Shown here: in pieces, positions 6,489 through 13,538 of the stretch
How positions within the stretch are numbered: position 1 is the first letter of the stretch
How the letters are laid out: each line of letters starts with the position of its first letter
Assembly: GCA_035473395.1 (NCBI GenBank)
Contig: DATIOF010000012.1
Location: 1 to 20,296, forward strand
DNA length: 20,296 nt
Source: AC-32 sp035473395
GTDB lineage: Bacteria; Actinomycetota; Thermoleophilia; Gaiellales; Gaiellaceae
Direction: 5' to 3'
Notes under the pieces: generated by a model
The model's input: the letters and a program-made list of their open reading frames with translations, nothing else
Told to the model about the DNA's origin: nothing
Databases searched by the model: none
Translations under genes and position numbers: made by a program

Positions 6489-8006
6489 ATGAGCGTCACG
6501 CCCGCCGTCCTCAGCGCGTCCGAATACGAGTCGCGCCTCCAGCGCTACCTGTTCGAGCGAGCCGAGGAGGGTCGCGCGGTTCGCGTCGGCGAGAAGGAGG
6601 TCTCCGAGCGCGCCGAGATCGTCGCGCGCTACGCCGAGCTGTTCACGCGCGACCAGCTCGCCGCGCTCCGCGACGCCGAGTCCGACGCCGGCGAGGATGA
6701 CGACCGGGAACGTCTCTACCGGCTGCGCAAGACCTGCGAGGCCGGCCTGATCTCGGGCGAGCTGGCCGAGCGGGAGGACGCGCTCGAGAACGCGATCCTG
6801 GCCGCGCGCGTCGAGTTCAAGGGCGAGCAGCTTCCGCTGCGCACGGCGCAGGCCCAGCTTGCGGTGCTCGCCGACTACGGCGACCGCGACGAGCTCGGGC
6901 GGCTCGCGAACGACGTCTCTGCCGGCTTCAACGACGAGCGGCTCGACGTCTTGCGCGCGGGCGAGGGGCTCGAGGCAGACGTGAGCGGGATCGACGACGC
7001 CGTCGAGCGGAACGAGGAGGAGAAGGGCATCTCGCTCCGCGGGCTCGAGGCCGCCCTGGCCGCCGCGAACGAGGCGGTCACGGAGGTGTACGGCCGGCTG
7101 AAGGACCGCTGGCTCGAGCGCCTCCTCGGCCCGGAGCGCGAGCAGGTGCCGAGCTCGTCGCACATCGCCTACCTGCGCCGCCTCTCGCCGCTCGAGGCGA
7201 TCTACACCAAGGAGCAGGCCGTGCCGGTCTGCATGGACACGCTCGAGCGTCTCGGCTTCGATCTCGAGAACGAGCCGAACATCAAGCTCGACCTCGACGA
7301 CCGGCCGCAGAAGTCACCGCGAGCGTGCGTGATTCCGGCCGACCCGCCGAAGATCGTCCACCTGATCACGCGGGCGCAAGGCGGGCTGCACGACTACCAG
7401 GCGTTCCTGCACGAGGCCGGCCACGCGCTGCACTACGCGGGGTGCGACCCCTCGTTGCCGTACACCTTCCGCAACATCTCGCGCGACCACGCGCTGACGG
7501 AGATCTACTCGTACATCGTCGAGGCGATCTCGCGGCAGCCCGGCTGGCACGCGCGCTACTTCGACCTCTCCGACGAGGAGGCCGAGCAGAATGCGGAGGC
7601 GACGGTCTTCATGGAGGCGCTGCTGTTCCGCCGCTACGCCGCGAAGCTGCAGTACGAGCTCGACTTCTGGAGCCGCTTCGTCGACGACGGCGGCACCGAC
7701 GCGGGGTACGCCGAGCGGCTCACCTCGGCGACCGGCTTCGAGTACCGGCGCGAGGGCTACCTGTCCGACATGGACGCCGGCTTCTACTCGGCCGACTACC
7801 TGCGGGCGTGGATCCGCGCCGCCCAGCTGCGCACGCACCTCGAGCGCGAGGTCGGCGACGAATGGTGGGCGAGCAAGGAGACGGGCGACCGTCTGCGCGA
7901 GCTGTTCCGAGAGGGAACCAGGCCCTCGAGCGAGGAGATCGCCGGCCGCATCGGCTTCGAGCCGCTCGACACCGGCCCGCTGCGGACTGAGCTCGGCGCC
8001 AGCTAG
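6489..8006 (+). CDS. Zinc metallopeptidase, M3-like (oligoendopeptidase type)
   Basis: 505 residues without signal peptide, so probably cytoplasmic. The zinc site is HEAGH (H308, E309, H312), followed 26 residues later by the third ligand E338 in HALTEIYSYI, the gluzincin arrangement of peptidase family M3. The N-terminal 300 residues are largely helical and charged, as in M3 enzymes, where they form one wall of a deep cleft limiting substrates to short peptides. The aromatic stretch AGFYSADYLRAW near residues 429-440 fits the substrate-binding Tyr region of the family. The length is shorter than PepF or Dcp (about 600-680), so it belongs to a diverged M3-like group. Its stop shares CTAG with the convergent membrane protein gene. 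Confidence 0.82.
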   Translation: MSVTPAVLSASEYESRLQRYLFERAEEGRAVRVGEKEVSERAEIVARYAELFTRDQLAALRDAESDAGEDDDRERLYRLRKTCEAGLISGELAEREDALENAILAARVEFKGEQLPLRTAQAQLAVLADYGDRDELGRLANDVSAGFNDERLDVLRAGEGLEADVSGIDDAVERNEEEKGISLRGLEAALAAANEAVTEVYGRLKDRWLERLLGPEREQVPSSSHIAYLRRLSPLEAIYTKEQAVPVCMDTLERLGFDLENEPNIKLDLDDRPQKSPRACVIPADPPKIVHLITRAQGGLHDYQAFLHEAGHALHYAGCDPSLPYTFRNISRDHALTEIYSYIVEAISRQPGWHARYFDLSDEEAEQNAEATVFMEALLFRRYAAKLQYELDFWSRFVDDGGTDAGYAERLTSATGFEYRREGYLSDMDAGFYSADYLRAWIRAAQLRTHLEREVGDEWWASKETGDRLRELFREGTRPSSEEIAGRIGFEPLDTGPLRTELGAS

Positions 8007-8674
8007 TTCAGCAGCCGGACGAAGCCCCGAGCGGTCAGGTAGGCGCCGACCACCGCGAGCGCGATCGCCGCTGCGACGCGTCCGTTGCGCGTGAGCCAGG
8101 CGTTGAAACGGGTCATGGCGGCAATCGTCCGCTCGGGCGCGAACAGGTACGCGACGATCGGGACCTCGGCGAAGGCGAACATCACGAGGTAGAACAGGAC
8201 GACCGCCGCGAACTTGGCGCCGGCGCTCCTGTCGAGCTGCGCGATGTCGACCATCGCGACGAACGGGAACGTGCCGGGGAAGAGGTTCAGGACGATCCCC
8301 GCGCCGAACGCGACTGCGGCGCCGTGCTCGACCGAGCGCTCCGCCAGAGACGGTTTGCCGGACGGTGCTTTCGGCTCACGCGGGCGGCGGCTGCTCCGGT
8401 GCAACGCTGCAGCCGCGAGCAGTGACAGCGCGCCGGCGGCGAGGTAGACGCCCGCGTTGAACGAGTGGCTCGAGCCCGATCCCACGCTCGTGCCCTCGAG
8501 CCCGTGGACGATCGCGGCTCCGATCGTGATCGTCGTCAGCAGGCCAGCCGCCACGAAGAACGCGAGGATCCGAGTCGGGTGCTCCAAGCGCAGTGCGACC
8601 ACGACGACGAGGATGAGCGTCGGCCAGAACGCCGAGGCGACCGCGAGGAGCAGGATCTCGAGCCAGTCGGCCAA
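8003..8674 (-). CDS. GAP/Sap-family integral membrane protein
   Basis: 223 residues with six predicted membrane segments (roughly 5-25, 36-58, 74-93, 120-142, 152-175, 197-217) and a basic cytoplasmic loop (RSSRRPREPK) after the third. The pattern, including LNLFPGTFPFVAMVDIAQ and a C-terminal LAVVGAYLTARG, fits the 'GAP family' (Sap, sulfolipid-1-addressing protein), whose mycobacterial members help move surface lipids. The cargo here is unknown. The start is TTG, chosen because the MADWLEILLLAV N-terminus is right for a first membrane helix, no other start lies close upstream, and TAGGGT ends 8 nt before it. Confidence 0.7.
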   Translation of the reverse strand: MADWLEILLLAVASAFWPTLILVVVVALRLEHPTRILAFFVAAGLLTTITIGAAIVHGLEGTSVGSGSSHSFNAGVYLAAGALSLLAAAALHRSSRRPREPKAPSGKPSLAERSVEHGAAVAFGAGIVLNLFPGTFPFVAMVDIAQLDRSAGAKFAAVVLFYLVMFAFAEVPIVAYLFAPERTIAAMTRFNAWLTRNGRVAAAIALAVVGAYLTARGFVRLLN

Positions 8675-8682
8675 CTCGTGCG

Positions 8683-8688
8683 ACCCTA
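8683..8688 (-). promoter_or_regulatory. -10-like TAGGGT of the GAP-family gene
   Basis: On the minus strand TAGGGT ends 8 nt before the TTG start at 8674, the close spacing typical of leaderless transcripts in this window. Confidence 0.4.
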
Positions 8689-8711
8689 CTTCCGGTTCAG
8701 GAGGTCAGCCG

Positions 8712-8741
8712 CACGCCCACTGCGTCGGCAGGGCGGGCGTG
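8712..8741 (-). terminator. Hairpin downstream of tRNA-Glu, possible terminator
   Basis: A perfect 7-bp stem (CACGCCC with GGGCGTG) around a 16-nt loop lies just after the tRNA-Glu gene and before the next promoter. No T-run follows, so termination is uncertain; it may instead be a processing or pausing hairpin. Confidence 0.3.
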
Positions 8742-8753
8742 AGGCTCTGGAGG

Positions 8754-8826
8754 AGGCGCATACGGGATTCGAACCCGTGCCGCCGCCGTGAGAGGGCGGT
8801 GTCCTAGGCCACTAGACGAATGCGCC
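8754..8826 (-). tRNA. tRNA-Glu (anticodon CTC)
   Basis: A full cloverleaf of 73 nt can be drawn on the minus strand: acceptor stem GGCGCAT/ATGCGCC, D arm, anticodon stem CCGCC/GGCGG with loop CTCTCAC (anticodon CTC, reading GAG), a 4-nt variable loop, and T arm ACGGG-TTCGAAT-CCCGT. The discriminator base reads T, which is unusual for tRNA-Glu. The CCA end is not encoded (TCCT follows the stem). Confidence 0.95.
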
Positions 8827-8839
8827 GCGGCGGAGGCCT

Positions 8840-8845
8840 AGTGTA
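8840..8845 (-). promoter_or_regulatory. -10 TACACT of tRNA-Glu
   Basis: On the minus strand GCTACACT lies 13 nt before the mature 5' end, leaving a leader of roughly six nucleotides for RNase P. The same GCTACACT string stands upstream of tRNA-Gln. Confidence 0.5.
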
Positions 8846-8880
8846 GCGACGAGCGACCGCTCCGGCTAAGTGTGCTCGAA

Positions 8881-8912
8881 AGACGAGAAAACCCGCCGGT
8901 TAGCAGCGGGTT
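8881..8912 (-). terminator. Intrinsic terminator after tRNA-Gln
   Basis: On the minus strand a 7-bp GC-rich stem (AACCCGC with GCGGGTT, 9-nt loop) is followed by TTTCTCGTCT. It lies 8 nt beyond the end of tRNA-Gln and separates it from tRNA-Glu, which has its own promoter. Confidence 0.65.
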
Positions 8913-8920
8913 CTCGGAGG

Positions 8921-8991
8921 CTGCGGGGCTAGGATTCGAACCTAGACTACTCGGTCCAGAGCCGAGCGTCCTACCATTAGACGACCCCGCA
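8921..8991 (-). tRNA. tRNA-Gln (anticodon CTG)
   Basis: A 71-nt cloverleaf on the minus strand: acceptor TGCGGGG/CCCCGCA (with the weak U1-A72 pair usual for tRNA-Gln), D arm, anticodon stem CTCGG/CCGAG with loop CTCTGGA (anticodon CTG, reading CAG), variable loop TAGT, T arm CTAGG-TTCGAAT-CCTAG, and discriminator G. CCA is not encoded. Confidence 0.95.
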
Positions 8992-9012
8992 ACGGGTCGT
9001 TGCGGCGACGGA

Positions 9013-9018
9013 AGTGTA
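9013..9018 (-). promoter_or_regulatory. -10 TACACT of tRNA-Gln
   Basis: On the minus strand GCTACACT lies 21 nt before the mature 5' end of tRNA-Gln. The hexamer and the two bases before it are identical to those upstream of tRNA-Glu. Confidence 0.5.
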
Positions 9019-9025
9019 GCCCCGC

Positions 9026-9697
9026 TCAGACGCCGGTTGCACTGAATGCGGAGGAGCCGTGGCGGCGCAGGCGCCAGCCCGGGTCCTGCAACGTCTCGGC
9101 CCGGCGCATCGTGCGCCAGGTGCCATCCGTGCGGGCGAGCTGGAGGCCGCCGAAGCGGTAGGCGTAGCTGTTGCACGTGGTCGTCTCGGCGTAGCTCTCG
9201 GCCGTGGCGACCGGCTCCCAGGCCCGGTGGCTGCGCGGCAGGTAGAACGGGCCCGAGATCCCGGCCGGCGAGACGACGATCCAGGCGTCTCGGGCGAACT
9301 GCAGCTCGAGCACCGCGACGCGGACCTTCACGCCGGGCACGATCCCGCTCGCCAGCTCGACGTACTCGGGCGCGTGACCGGGCCGCGCCAGCTCGTAGTA
9401 CAGGCGGCCCTCGTTCGAGTCGCCGAAGGTCGCGAGCCCGACCTGCAGCCACTCGTCCTCGCCGTGGGGCCCGAGGCCCGGGCCGCCGACGCCGACCCAG
9501 CCGGCAACGTGGCTCGTGCCGCCGACGACGGCCGGAGTGTCGAGCATGCTGATCGAGGCCGCGATCCCGGAGGCCTTGGTGGGGCTGTAGAGGCCGGCGT
9601 AGGAGTAGCCCTTGGGGCAGGCGAGCGCAGCGGGCACGAGGACCGCAGCGGCGAGGGCCGAGACCCCCGCGAGCAGGGCGATGCGAGCGCGGGTCAC
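9026..9697 (-). CDS. Secreted protein of unknown function, possibly concanavalin-like fold
   Basis: 223 residues. The N-terminus (basic MTRAR, then a hydrophobic stretch to PAALA, cut before C27) is a clear Sec signal peptide. The residues before the cysteine do not make a standard lipobox, so it is more likely a soluble exported protein than a lipoprotein. The mature part is rich in Gly, Trp, Tyr and strand-forming segments. The order GWVGVGG, WLQVG, YYEL, WIVVSPAG loosely recalls G1-type (eqolisin/neprosin-like) peptidases, which pair a Gln with a Glu, but I cannot confirm an active site. The start is GTG, with a strong hairpin ending 8 nt upstream. Confidence 0.65.
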   Translation of the reverse strand: MTRARIALLAGVSALAAAVLVPAALACPKGYSYAGLYSPTKASGIAASISMLDTPAVVGGTSHVAGWVGVGGPGLGPHGEDEWLQVGLATFGDSNEGRLYYELARPGHAPEYVELASGIVPGVKVRVAVLELQFARDAWIVVSPAGISGPFYLPRSHRAWEPVATAESYAETTTCNSYAYRFGGLQLARTDGTWRTMRRAETLQDPGWRLRRHGSSAFSATGV

Positions 9698-9705
9698 CGA
9701 CCCGA

Positions 9706-9736
9706 GGATCGGGCGCCAGGAGAGGCGCTCCGATCC
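9706..9736. other. Strong stem-loop before the secreted-protein gene
   Basis: GGATCGG-GCGCC pairs with GGCGC-t-CCGATCC: twelve base pairs with one bulged T and a 6-nt loop. It lies in the 78-bp gap between the second ABC gene and the secreted-protein gene. Neither strand has a T-run right after it. It could end ABC transcripts poorly, stabilise the downstream mRNA or control translation. A smaller inverted repeat, TGACG-ctta-CGTCA, lies about 15 bp beyond it, near 9750. Confidence 0.5.
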
Positions 9737-9775
9737 CTCGTTTCAGGGACTTGACGCTTACGTCACGAAGTTGGC

Positions 9776-11581
9776 TCAGGCGGCGTCGGCAGCCCAGTCG
9801 CCGTAGAGCGACGTGTAGAGACCGCCCACGCGCATCAGCTCGTCGTGCGTGCCCTGCTCGACGACCTTGCCGTGCTCGAGCACGACGATCAGGTCGGCGT
9901 CGCGGATCGTCGAAAGCCGGTGCGCGATCACGAACGCGGTGCGGCCCGCGAGCAGCGTGCGCAACGCCCGTTCGATCTTGCGCTCGGTCCCGATGTCCAC
10001 CGACGAGGTCGCCTCGTCGAGGATCAGGATCCGCGGGTCGGCCAACAACGCCCGGGCGAGCGCGACGAGCTGGCGCTGTCCGAGCGAGAGACGGCTACCG
10101 CGCTCCTGCAGGTCGGTCTCGTAGCCGTCCTCGAGCCGGAGGATGAAGTCGTTGGCGCCAATCGTCTCGGCCGCTCTCACGACGTCTTCGGCTGAGGCGT
10201 CGGGCCGGCCGAACGCGATGTTGTCGCGCACGGTGCCGGCGAAGAGGAAGCCCTCCTGCGGCACGATCCCGAGCTGTCGACGCAGCGACGGCTGCGTCAC
10301 CTCGCGCAGGTCGTGCCCGTCGATCGTGATCCGGCCCTCGCGCGGATCGTAGAAACGGGCGAGCAACTTGGCGATCGTGGACTTCCCTGCGCCGGTGTGG
10401 CCGACGAGCGCGACCGTCGTTCCGGCCGGCACCTCGAGGTCGAGCCCATGCAACACCTCGGGACCCTCGCCGTAGCCGAAGCGAACGCCCTCGAAGGCGA
10501 CGTTGCCCTCGACGGGCGGCAGCTCGAGCGTCCCGGGCAGGTCGACCACCTCTGGTTCCTGGTCGAGCACGTCCACGATCTTGTCGAGCGCGGCCGTAGC
10601 CGAAAGGAAGGTGCCGTACAGCTGCGAGAGCTGCTGCACCGGGTCGAAGAAGTTCTGCACGTAGAGCATGAACGCGAACAGCGTTCCGAGCGTGACCGCG
10701 CCCTGGAAGTAGAGGCTGCCCCCGTAGCCGAGCACGACGGCGAGCGCGACGGTCGAGAGCAGGTCGACGAACGGGAAGTAGAGGCCGTTCAGGACGACTG
10801 TCTCCATGTTCGCCTCTCGATAGCGCTCGGTCACCTCGCGGAAGTTCCGCATGTTCGCCCGCTCGCGCGTGAACGCCTGGACGATCCGCATCCCCGCGAT
10901 GTCCTCGGCGAGGGTGGCGGTGACGAGGCCGAGCCGCTCGCGCACGGACGCGTAGGCACGCGCGGAGCGCTTCCGGAAGATCACGGTCGCGGCGCTCATG
11001 AACGGGATCACGATCAGCGTGGCGAGTGCCAAACGCCAGTCGAGGATGAAGAGCAGAATCGCGGTGCCGAGGAGCGTGAGCGAGTTCTGGACGAGGCTGG
11101 TGACCCCGTCGGTGACGAGCTGGTCGATCGCCTCGACATCGTTCGTCAGGCGGCTGATGATCACGCCGGCGCGGTTGCGTTCGTAGAAGCCGAGCGAGAG
11201 GTCCTGCAGGTGGTCGAAGAGGCTGTTGCGCAGATCGGCCAGGATCCGCTCGCCCACCCAGCCGGTCAGGTAGGTCTGGACGTAGCTCATGCCCCAGCTG
11301 AGCAGGCCGAAGAGCAAGAAGGCGCCGACGATCCACCAGAGCTTGCCCAGATCGTGCTGGCGAATCCCGTCGTCGACCGCGTACTTGGAGAGCAGCGGGG
11401 GCGCGAGCGCAAAGGCCGTCGCGAGCAGCAGCGAGCCGATCGAGAACAGCGTCCGCGTCCGGTAGGGGCGCGTGAAGCGGACGAGCATCCCGAGCCGCCG
11501 GCGCGTGCGACGCCAGGACCAGTCGTCGACGGCGGCCCCGCGCTGGTGCATCAGGTGACTGCCGGGCTGCCAGACCCTCAT
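9776..11581 (-). CDS. ABC exporter half, fused TMD-NBD, with consensus ATPase residues
   Basis: 601 residues from the ATG at 11581: six membrane segments in about the first 345 residues, then a nucleotide-binding domain. Walker A is GHTGAGKST (394-402), Q-loop VPQEGFLFAGTVRDNI, Walker B ILILDE with D522 and catalytic E523, and H-loop IAHRLST. The signature is LSLGQ (498-502) instead of LSGGQ. With the neighbouring gene's D in place of the catalytic E, this fits the active-site half of a heterodimeric exporter of the TM287/288 or BmrCD type; drug, lipid or peptide export is possible. A longer frame reaching 11704 was rejected because it runs through a promoter-like element and a hairpin. Confidence 0.9.
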   Translation of the reverse strand: MRVWQPGSHLMHQRGAAVDDWSWRRTRRRLGMLVRFTRPYRTRTLFSIGSLLLATAFALAPPLLSKYAVDDGIRQHDLGKLWWIVGAFLLFGLLSWGMSYVQTYLTGWVGERILADLRNSLFDHLQDLSLGFYERNRAGVIISRLTNDVEAIDQLVTDGVTSLVQNSLTLLGTAILLFILDWRLALATLIVIPFMSAATVIFRKRSARAYASVRERLGLVTATLAEDIAGMRIVQAFTRERANMRNFREVTERYREANMETVVLNGLYFPFVDLLSTVALAVVLGYGGSLYFQGAVTLGTLFAFMLYVQNFFDPVQQLSQLYGTFLSATAALDKIVDVLDQEPEVVDLPGTLELPPVEGNVAFEGVRFGYGEGPEVLHGLDLEVPAGTTVALVGHTGAGKSTIAKLLARFYDPREGRITIDGHDLREVTQPSLRRQLGIVPQEGFLFAGTVRDNIAFGRPDASAEDVVRAAETIGANDFILRLEDGYETDLQERGSRLSLGQRQLVALARALLADPRILILDEATSSVDIGTERKIERALRTLLAGRTAFVIAHRLSTIRDADLIVVLEHGKVVEQGTHDELMRVGGLYTSLYGDWAADAA

Positions 11582-11591
11582 CGTCTCGCAC

Positions 11592-11614
11592 CCCCACCCA
11601 ATTCCAGGGTGGGG
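11592..11614 (-). promoter_or_regulatory. Hairpin over the ribosome-binding region of the second ABC gene
   Basis: A perfect 8-bp stem (CCCCACCC with GGGTGGGG, loop of 7) ends 10 nt before the ATG at 11581. The 3' arm and the next bases (GGTGGGGGTG) are the only Shine-Dalgarno-like stretch, so the hairpin could hide it and limit translation of this subunit. Confidence 0.4.
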
Positions 11615-11638
11615 CTGAACCCGCCACCCTCGTTGGTG

Positions 11639-11677
11639 ACGATACTCGGGAAGTGCGCACGTGTCTGTGACGGGTCC
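11639..11677 (-). promoter_or_regulatory. Promoter with conserved CAGACACGTGCGC block, copy A
   Basis: On the minus strand: -35 CAGACA (11667-11662), 17-nt spacer, -10 TATCGT (11644-11639). The predicted start is about 50 nt before the second ABC gene. The 23 bp at 11655-11677 match 21 of 23 bases of the copy upstream of hutH (15673-15695), in the same orientation to the downstream gene. Confidence 0.5.
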
Positions 11678-11726
11678 GGGCCGAATGCGTCGCGATTCGT
11701 CCACACCGCTGGGGCTAGGGCGCTGC

Positions 11727-13526
11727 TCACGACGCGGCCTCCAGCGCGTCGCCGGCGCGCGCCTCGACCGCGTCGGCGAACTGCCGCTCGAGCAGGCCGT
11801 GCTCGTAGATGTCGCGGTAGACCGGGCTCGTCCCGAGCAGCTCGTCGTGCGTTCCGCGGGCGGCGATCCGGCCTTCGTCGAGGACGACGATCTCGTCCGC
11901 GAGCGCGATCGTCGAGAGGCGATGGGCGATGATCAGCGTCGTCCGGTCGCGCATCACCTCGCGCAGCCCGACGCGAATCCGCGCCTCGGTCGTCGCATCC
12001 ACGGAAGCGGTTGCGTCGTCCAGGATCAGGATCCGAGGGTCGACGGCGAGCGCCCGCGCGATCGCCAGACGCTGGCGCTGGCCGCCTGAGAGCGTGATCC
12101 CGCGCTCGCCGATGATCGTGTCGTAGCCCTCGGGCAACTCGGCGACGAACTCGTGGGCCTGGGCGACCCGTGCGATCGCCTCGACCGCCTCGTCGTCGAG
12201 GTCCGGCGCGCCGAAGGTGATGTTCTCGCGGACGCTCGCGGAGAACAGGAACGGATCCTGCGAGATCACGCCGATCGCGCGTCGGAGCGACGTCAGCTTC
12301 ACGTCGCGGACGTCGATGCCGTCGACCAGCACGTGTCCGCCGGTCGTGTCGTAGAAGCGCGGCACCAGCGACGTCAGAGTGGTCTTGCCCGAGCCCGTCT
12401 GACCGATCAGCGCGATCGTGCGGCCGGCGGGAACGTCGAGCGTCACTCCGTCCAGCACCGCCCGCCCCGGGAGGTACTCGAACCGCACGTCCTCGAAGCG
12501 CAGGTCGCCGTCGCCCGGCGGTAGCTCGACGGCATCGGGCCGCTCCGCAATCTCCTCCGGCTCGTCCATCACCTGGAAGATCCGCTCGCCGGAGGCGGTC
12601 GCCCGCTGCGCCTGCCCGATCCACATCCCGAGCGAGCGCAACGGCACCACGAGCATGCCGAGATAGAGGTTGAAGGCGACGAACGCGCCCACAGTGAGCT
12701 CGCCGCTCGTCACCATCCGCGCGCCCACCAGTAGCACCGCGCTCTGGGCGAGTAGCGGCACCCAGGAGATGAACGGCACGTAGAGCGCGCGCTGGCGGTT
12801 CGCCTTGACCGTCTGCTGGAAGACGGCCTCCGAGCGCGCGTGGAACTTGGCCGACTCCTGCGGCTCCTGCGCGAACGACTTCACCACGTGGACGCCGACG
12901 ATGTTCTCCTCGGCCACCGTGGCCACGTCCGCGAGCTTCTGCTGGACCTCCCGCAGCGTCGGATGCGTCACGTGGCTGTAGCGGTAGGCCACCACCACGA
13001 GCACCGGCGTGATCGCCAGCGCGATCAGCGCGAGCTTCCAGTTGAAGACGAGCAGCACGACGGTCACCGAGATCACGGTGATCGCGTTCTGGAAGAAGAA
13101 GATGAGGCCGTAGCCGAGGAAGAAGCGGACGCCCTGCAGGTCGACGGTCGCGCGTGACATCAGCTGCCCGGTCTGGTGGCGGTCGTAGAAGCCGAACGAG
13201 AGGCGCACCAGGTGCGAGTAGAGGCCGTACCGCATGTCCATCTCGACCGCCAGGGCCTGGCGGCCGGAGATCAGTCGACGTCCGGCCATCAGCGCCGCAC
13301 GCGCGAACCCGACCGCGAGGACGGCGCCGACCAGGATCCACAGCATCTGGCGATCGTGCGTGGCGAGCGCCTTGTCGATCACGGCGCCGGTCAGCCAGAT
13401 CAGTGCGATCGCCGCCCCTTGCGAGAGGACGGCCAGCAGAATCGAGACGGTCAGCGAGAGCTTGTACGGACGCAGGAACCCGAGTAGCCGGGCGAACGTC
13501 TGCCGATAGCGAGGGACCTCCTGCAC
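11727..13526 (-). CDS. ABC exporter half, fused TMD-NBD, with degenerate catalytic residue
   Basis: 599 residues: six membrane segments, then an ATPase domain with Walker A GQTGSGKTT (375-383), Q-loop ISQDPFLFSASVRENI, a perfect signature LSGGQ (479-483), Walker B ILILDD and H-loop IAHRLST. After the Walker B aspartate D503 comes D504 where the catalytic glutamate normally stands. An aspartate here marks the degenerate site of heterodimeric exporters. It precedes the partner gene by 145 bp. The start is GTG; TAGATT, partly made of the upstream gene's stop, ends 6 nt before it. Confidence 0.9.
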   Translation of the reverse strand: MQEVPRYRQTFARLLGFLRPYKLSLTVSILLAVLSQGAAIALIWLTGAVIDKALATHDRQMLWILVGAVLAVGFARAALMAGRRLISGRQALAVEMDMRYGLYSHLVRLSFGFYDRHQTGQLMSRATVDLQGVRFFLGYGLIFFFQNAITVISVTVVLLVFNWKLALIALAITPVLVVVAYRYSHVTHPTLREVQQKLADVATVAEENIVGVHVVKSFAQEPQESAKFHARSEAVFQQTVKANRQRALYVPFISWVPLLAQSAVLLVGARMVTSGELTVGAFVAFNLYLGMLVVPLRSLGMWIGQAQRATASGERIFQVMDEPEEIAERPDAVELPPGDGDLRFEDVRFEYLPGRAVLDGVTLDVPAGRTIALIGQTGSGKTTLTSLVPRFYDTTGGHVLVDGIDVRDVKLTSLRRAIGVISQDPFLFSASVRENITFGAPDLDDEAVEAIARVAQAHEFVAELPEGYDTIIGERGITLSGGQRQRLAIARALAVDPRILILDDATASVDATTEARIRVGLREVMRDRTTLIIAHRLSTIALADEIVVLDEGRIAARGTHDELLGTSPVYRDIYEHGLLERQFADAVEARAGDALEAAS

Positions 13527-13532
13527 CCTCGA

Positions 13533-13538
13533 AATCTA
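13533..13538 (-). promoter_or_regulatory. -10-like TAGATT formed by the UDG stop codon
   Basis: The TAG stop of the uracil-DNA glycosylase gene (13538-13536) is the first half of TAGATT, which ends 6 nt before the GTG of the first ABC gene. It repeats the arrangement at 6474. Confidence 0.4.

Noticed and set aside
5796..7163. 455-codon minus-strand frame opposite gltX, the receiver gene and the peptidase
   Set aside because: It covers three well-supported plus-strand genes and has the Leu/Arg/Asp-biased composition of an antisense shadow.
11582..11704. N-terminal extension of the second ABC gene to give 642 residues
   Set aside because: The extra 41 residues translate the shared promoter block and hairpin and lie outside any ABC domain; the ATG at 11581 suits the family better.
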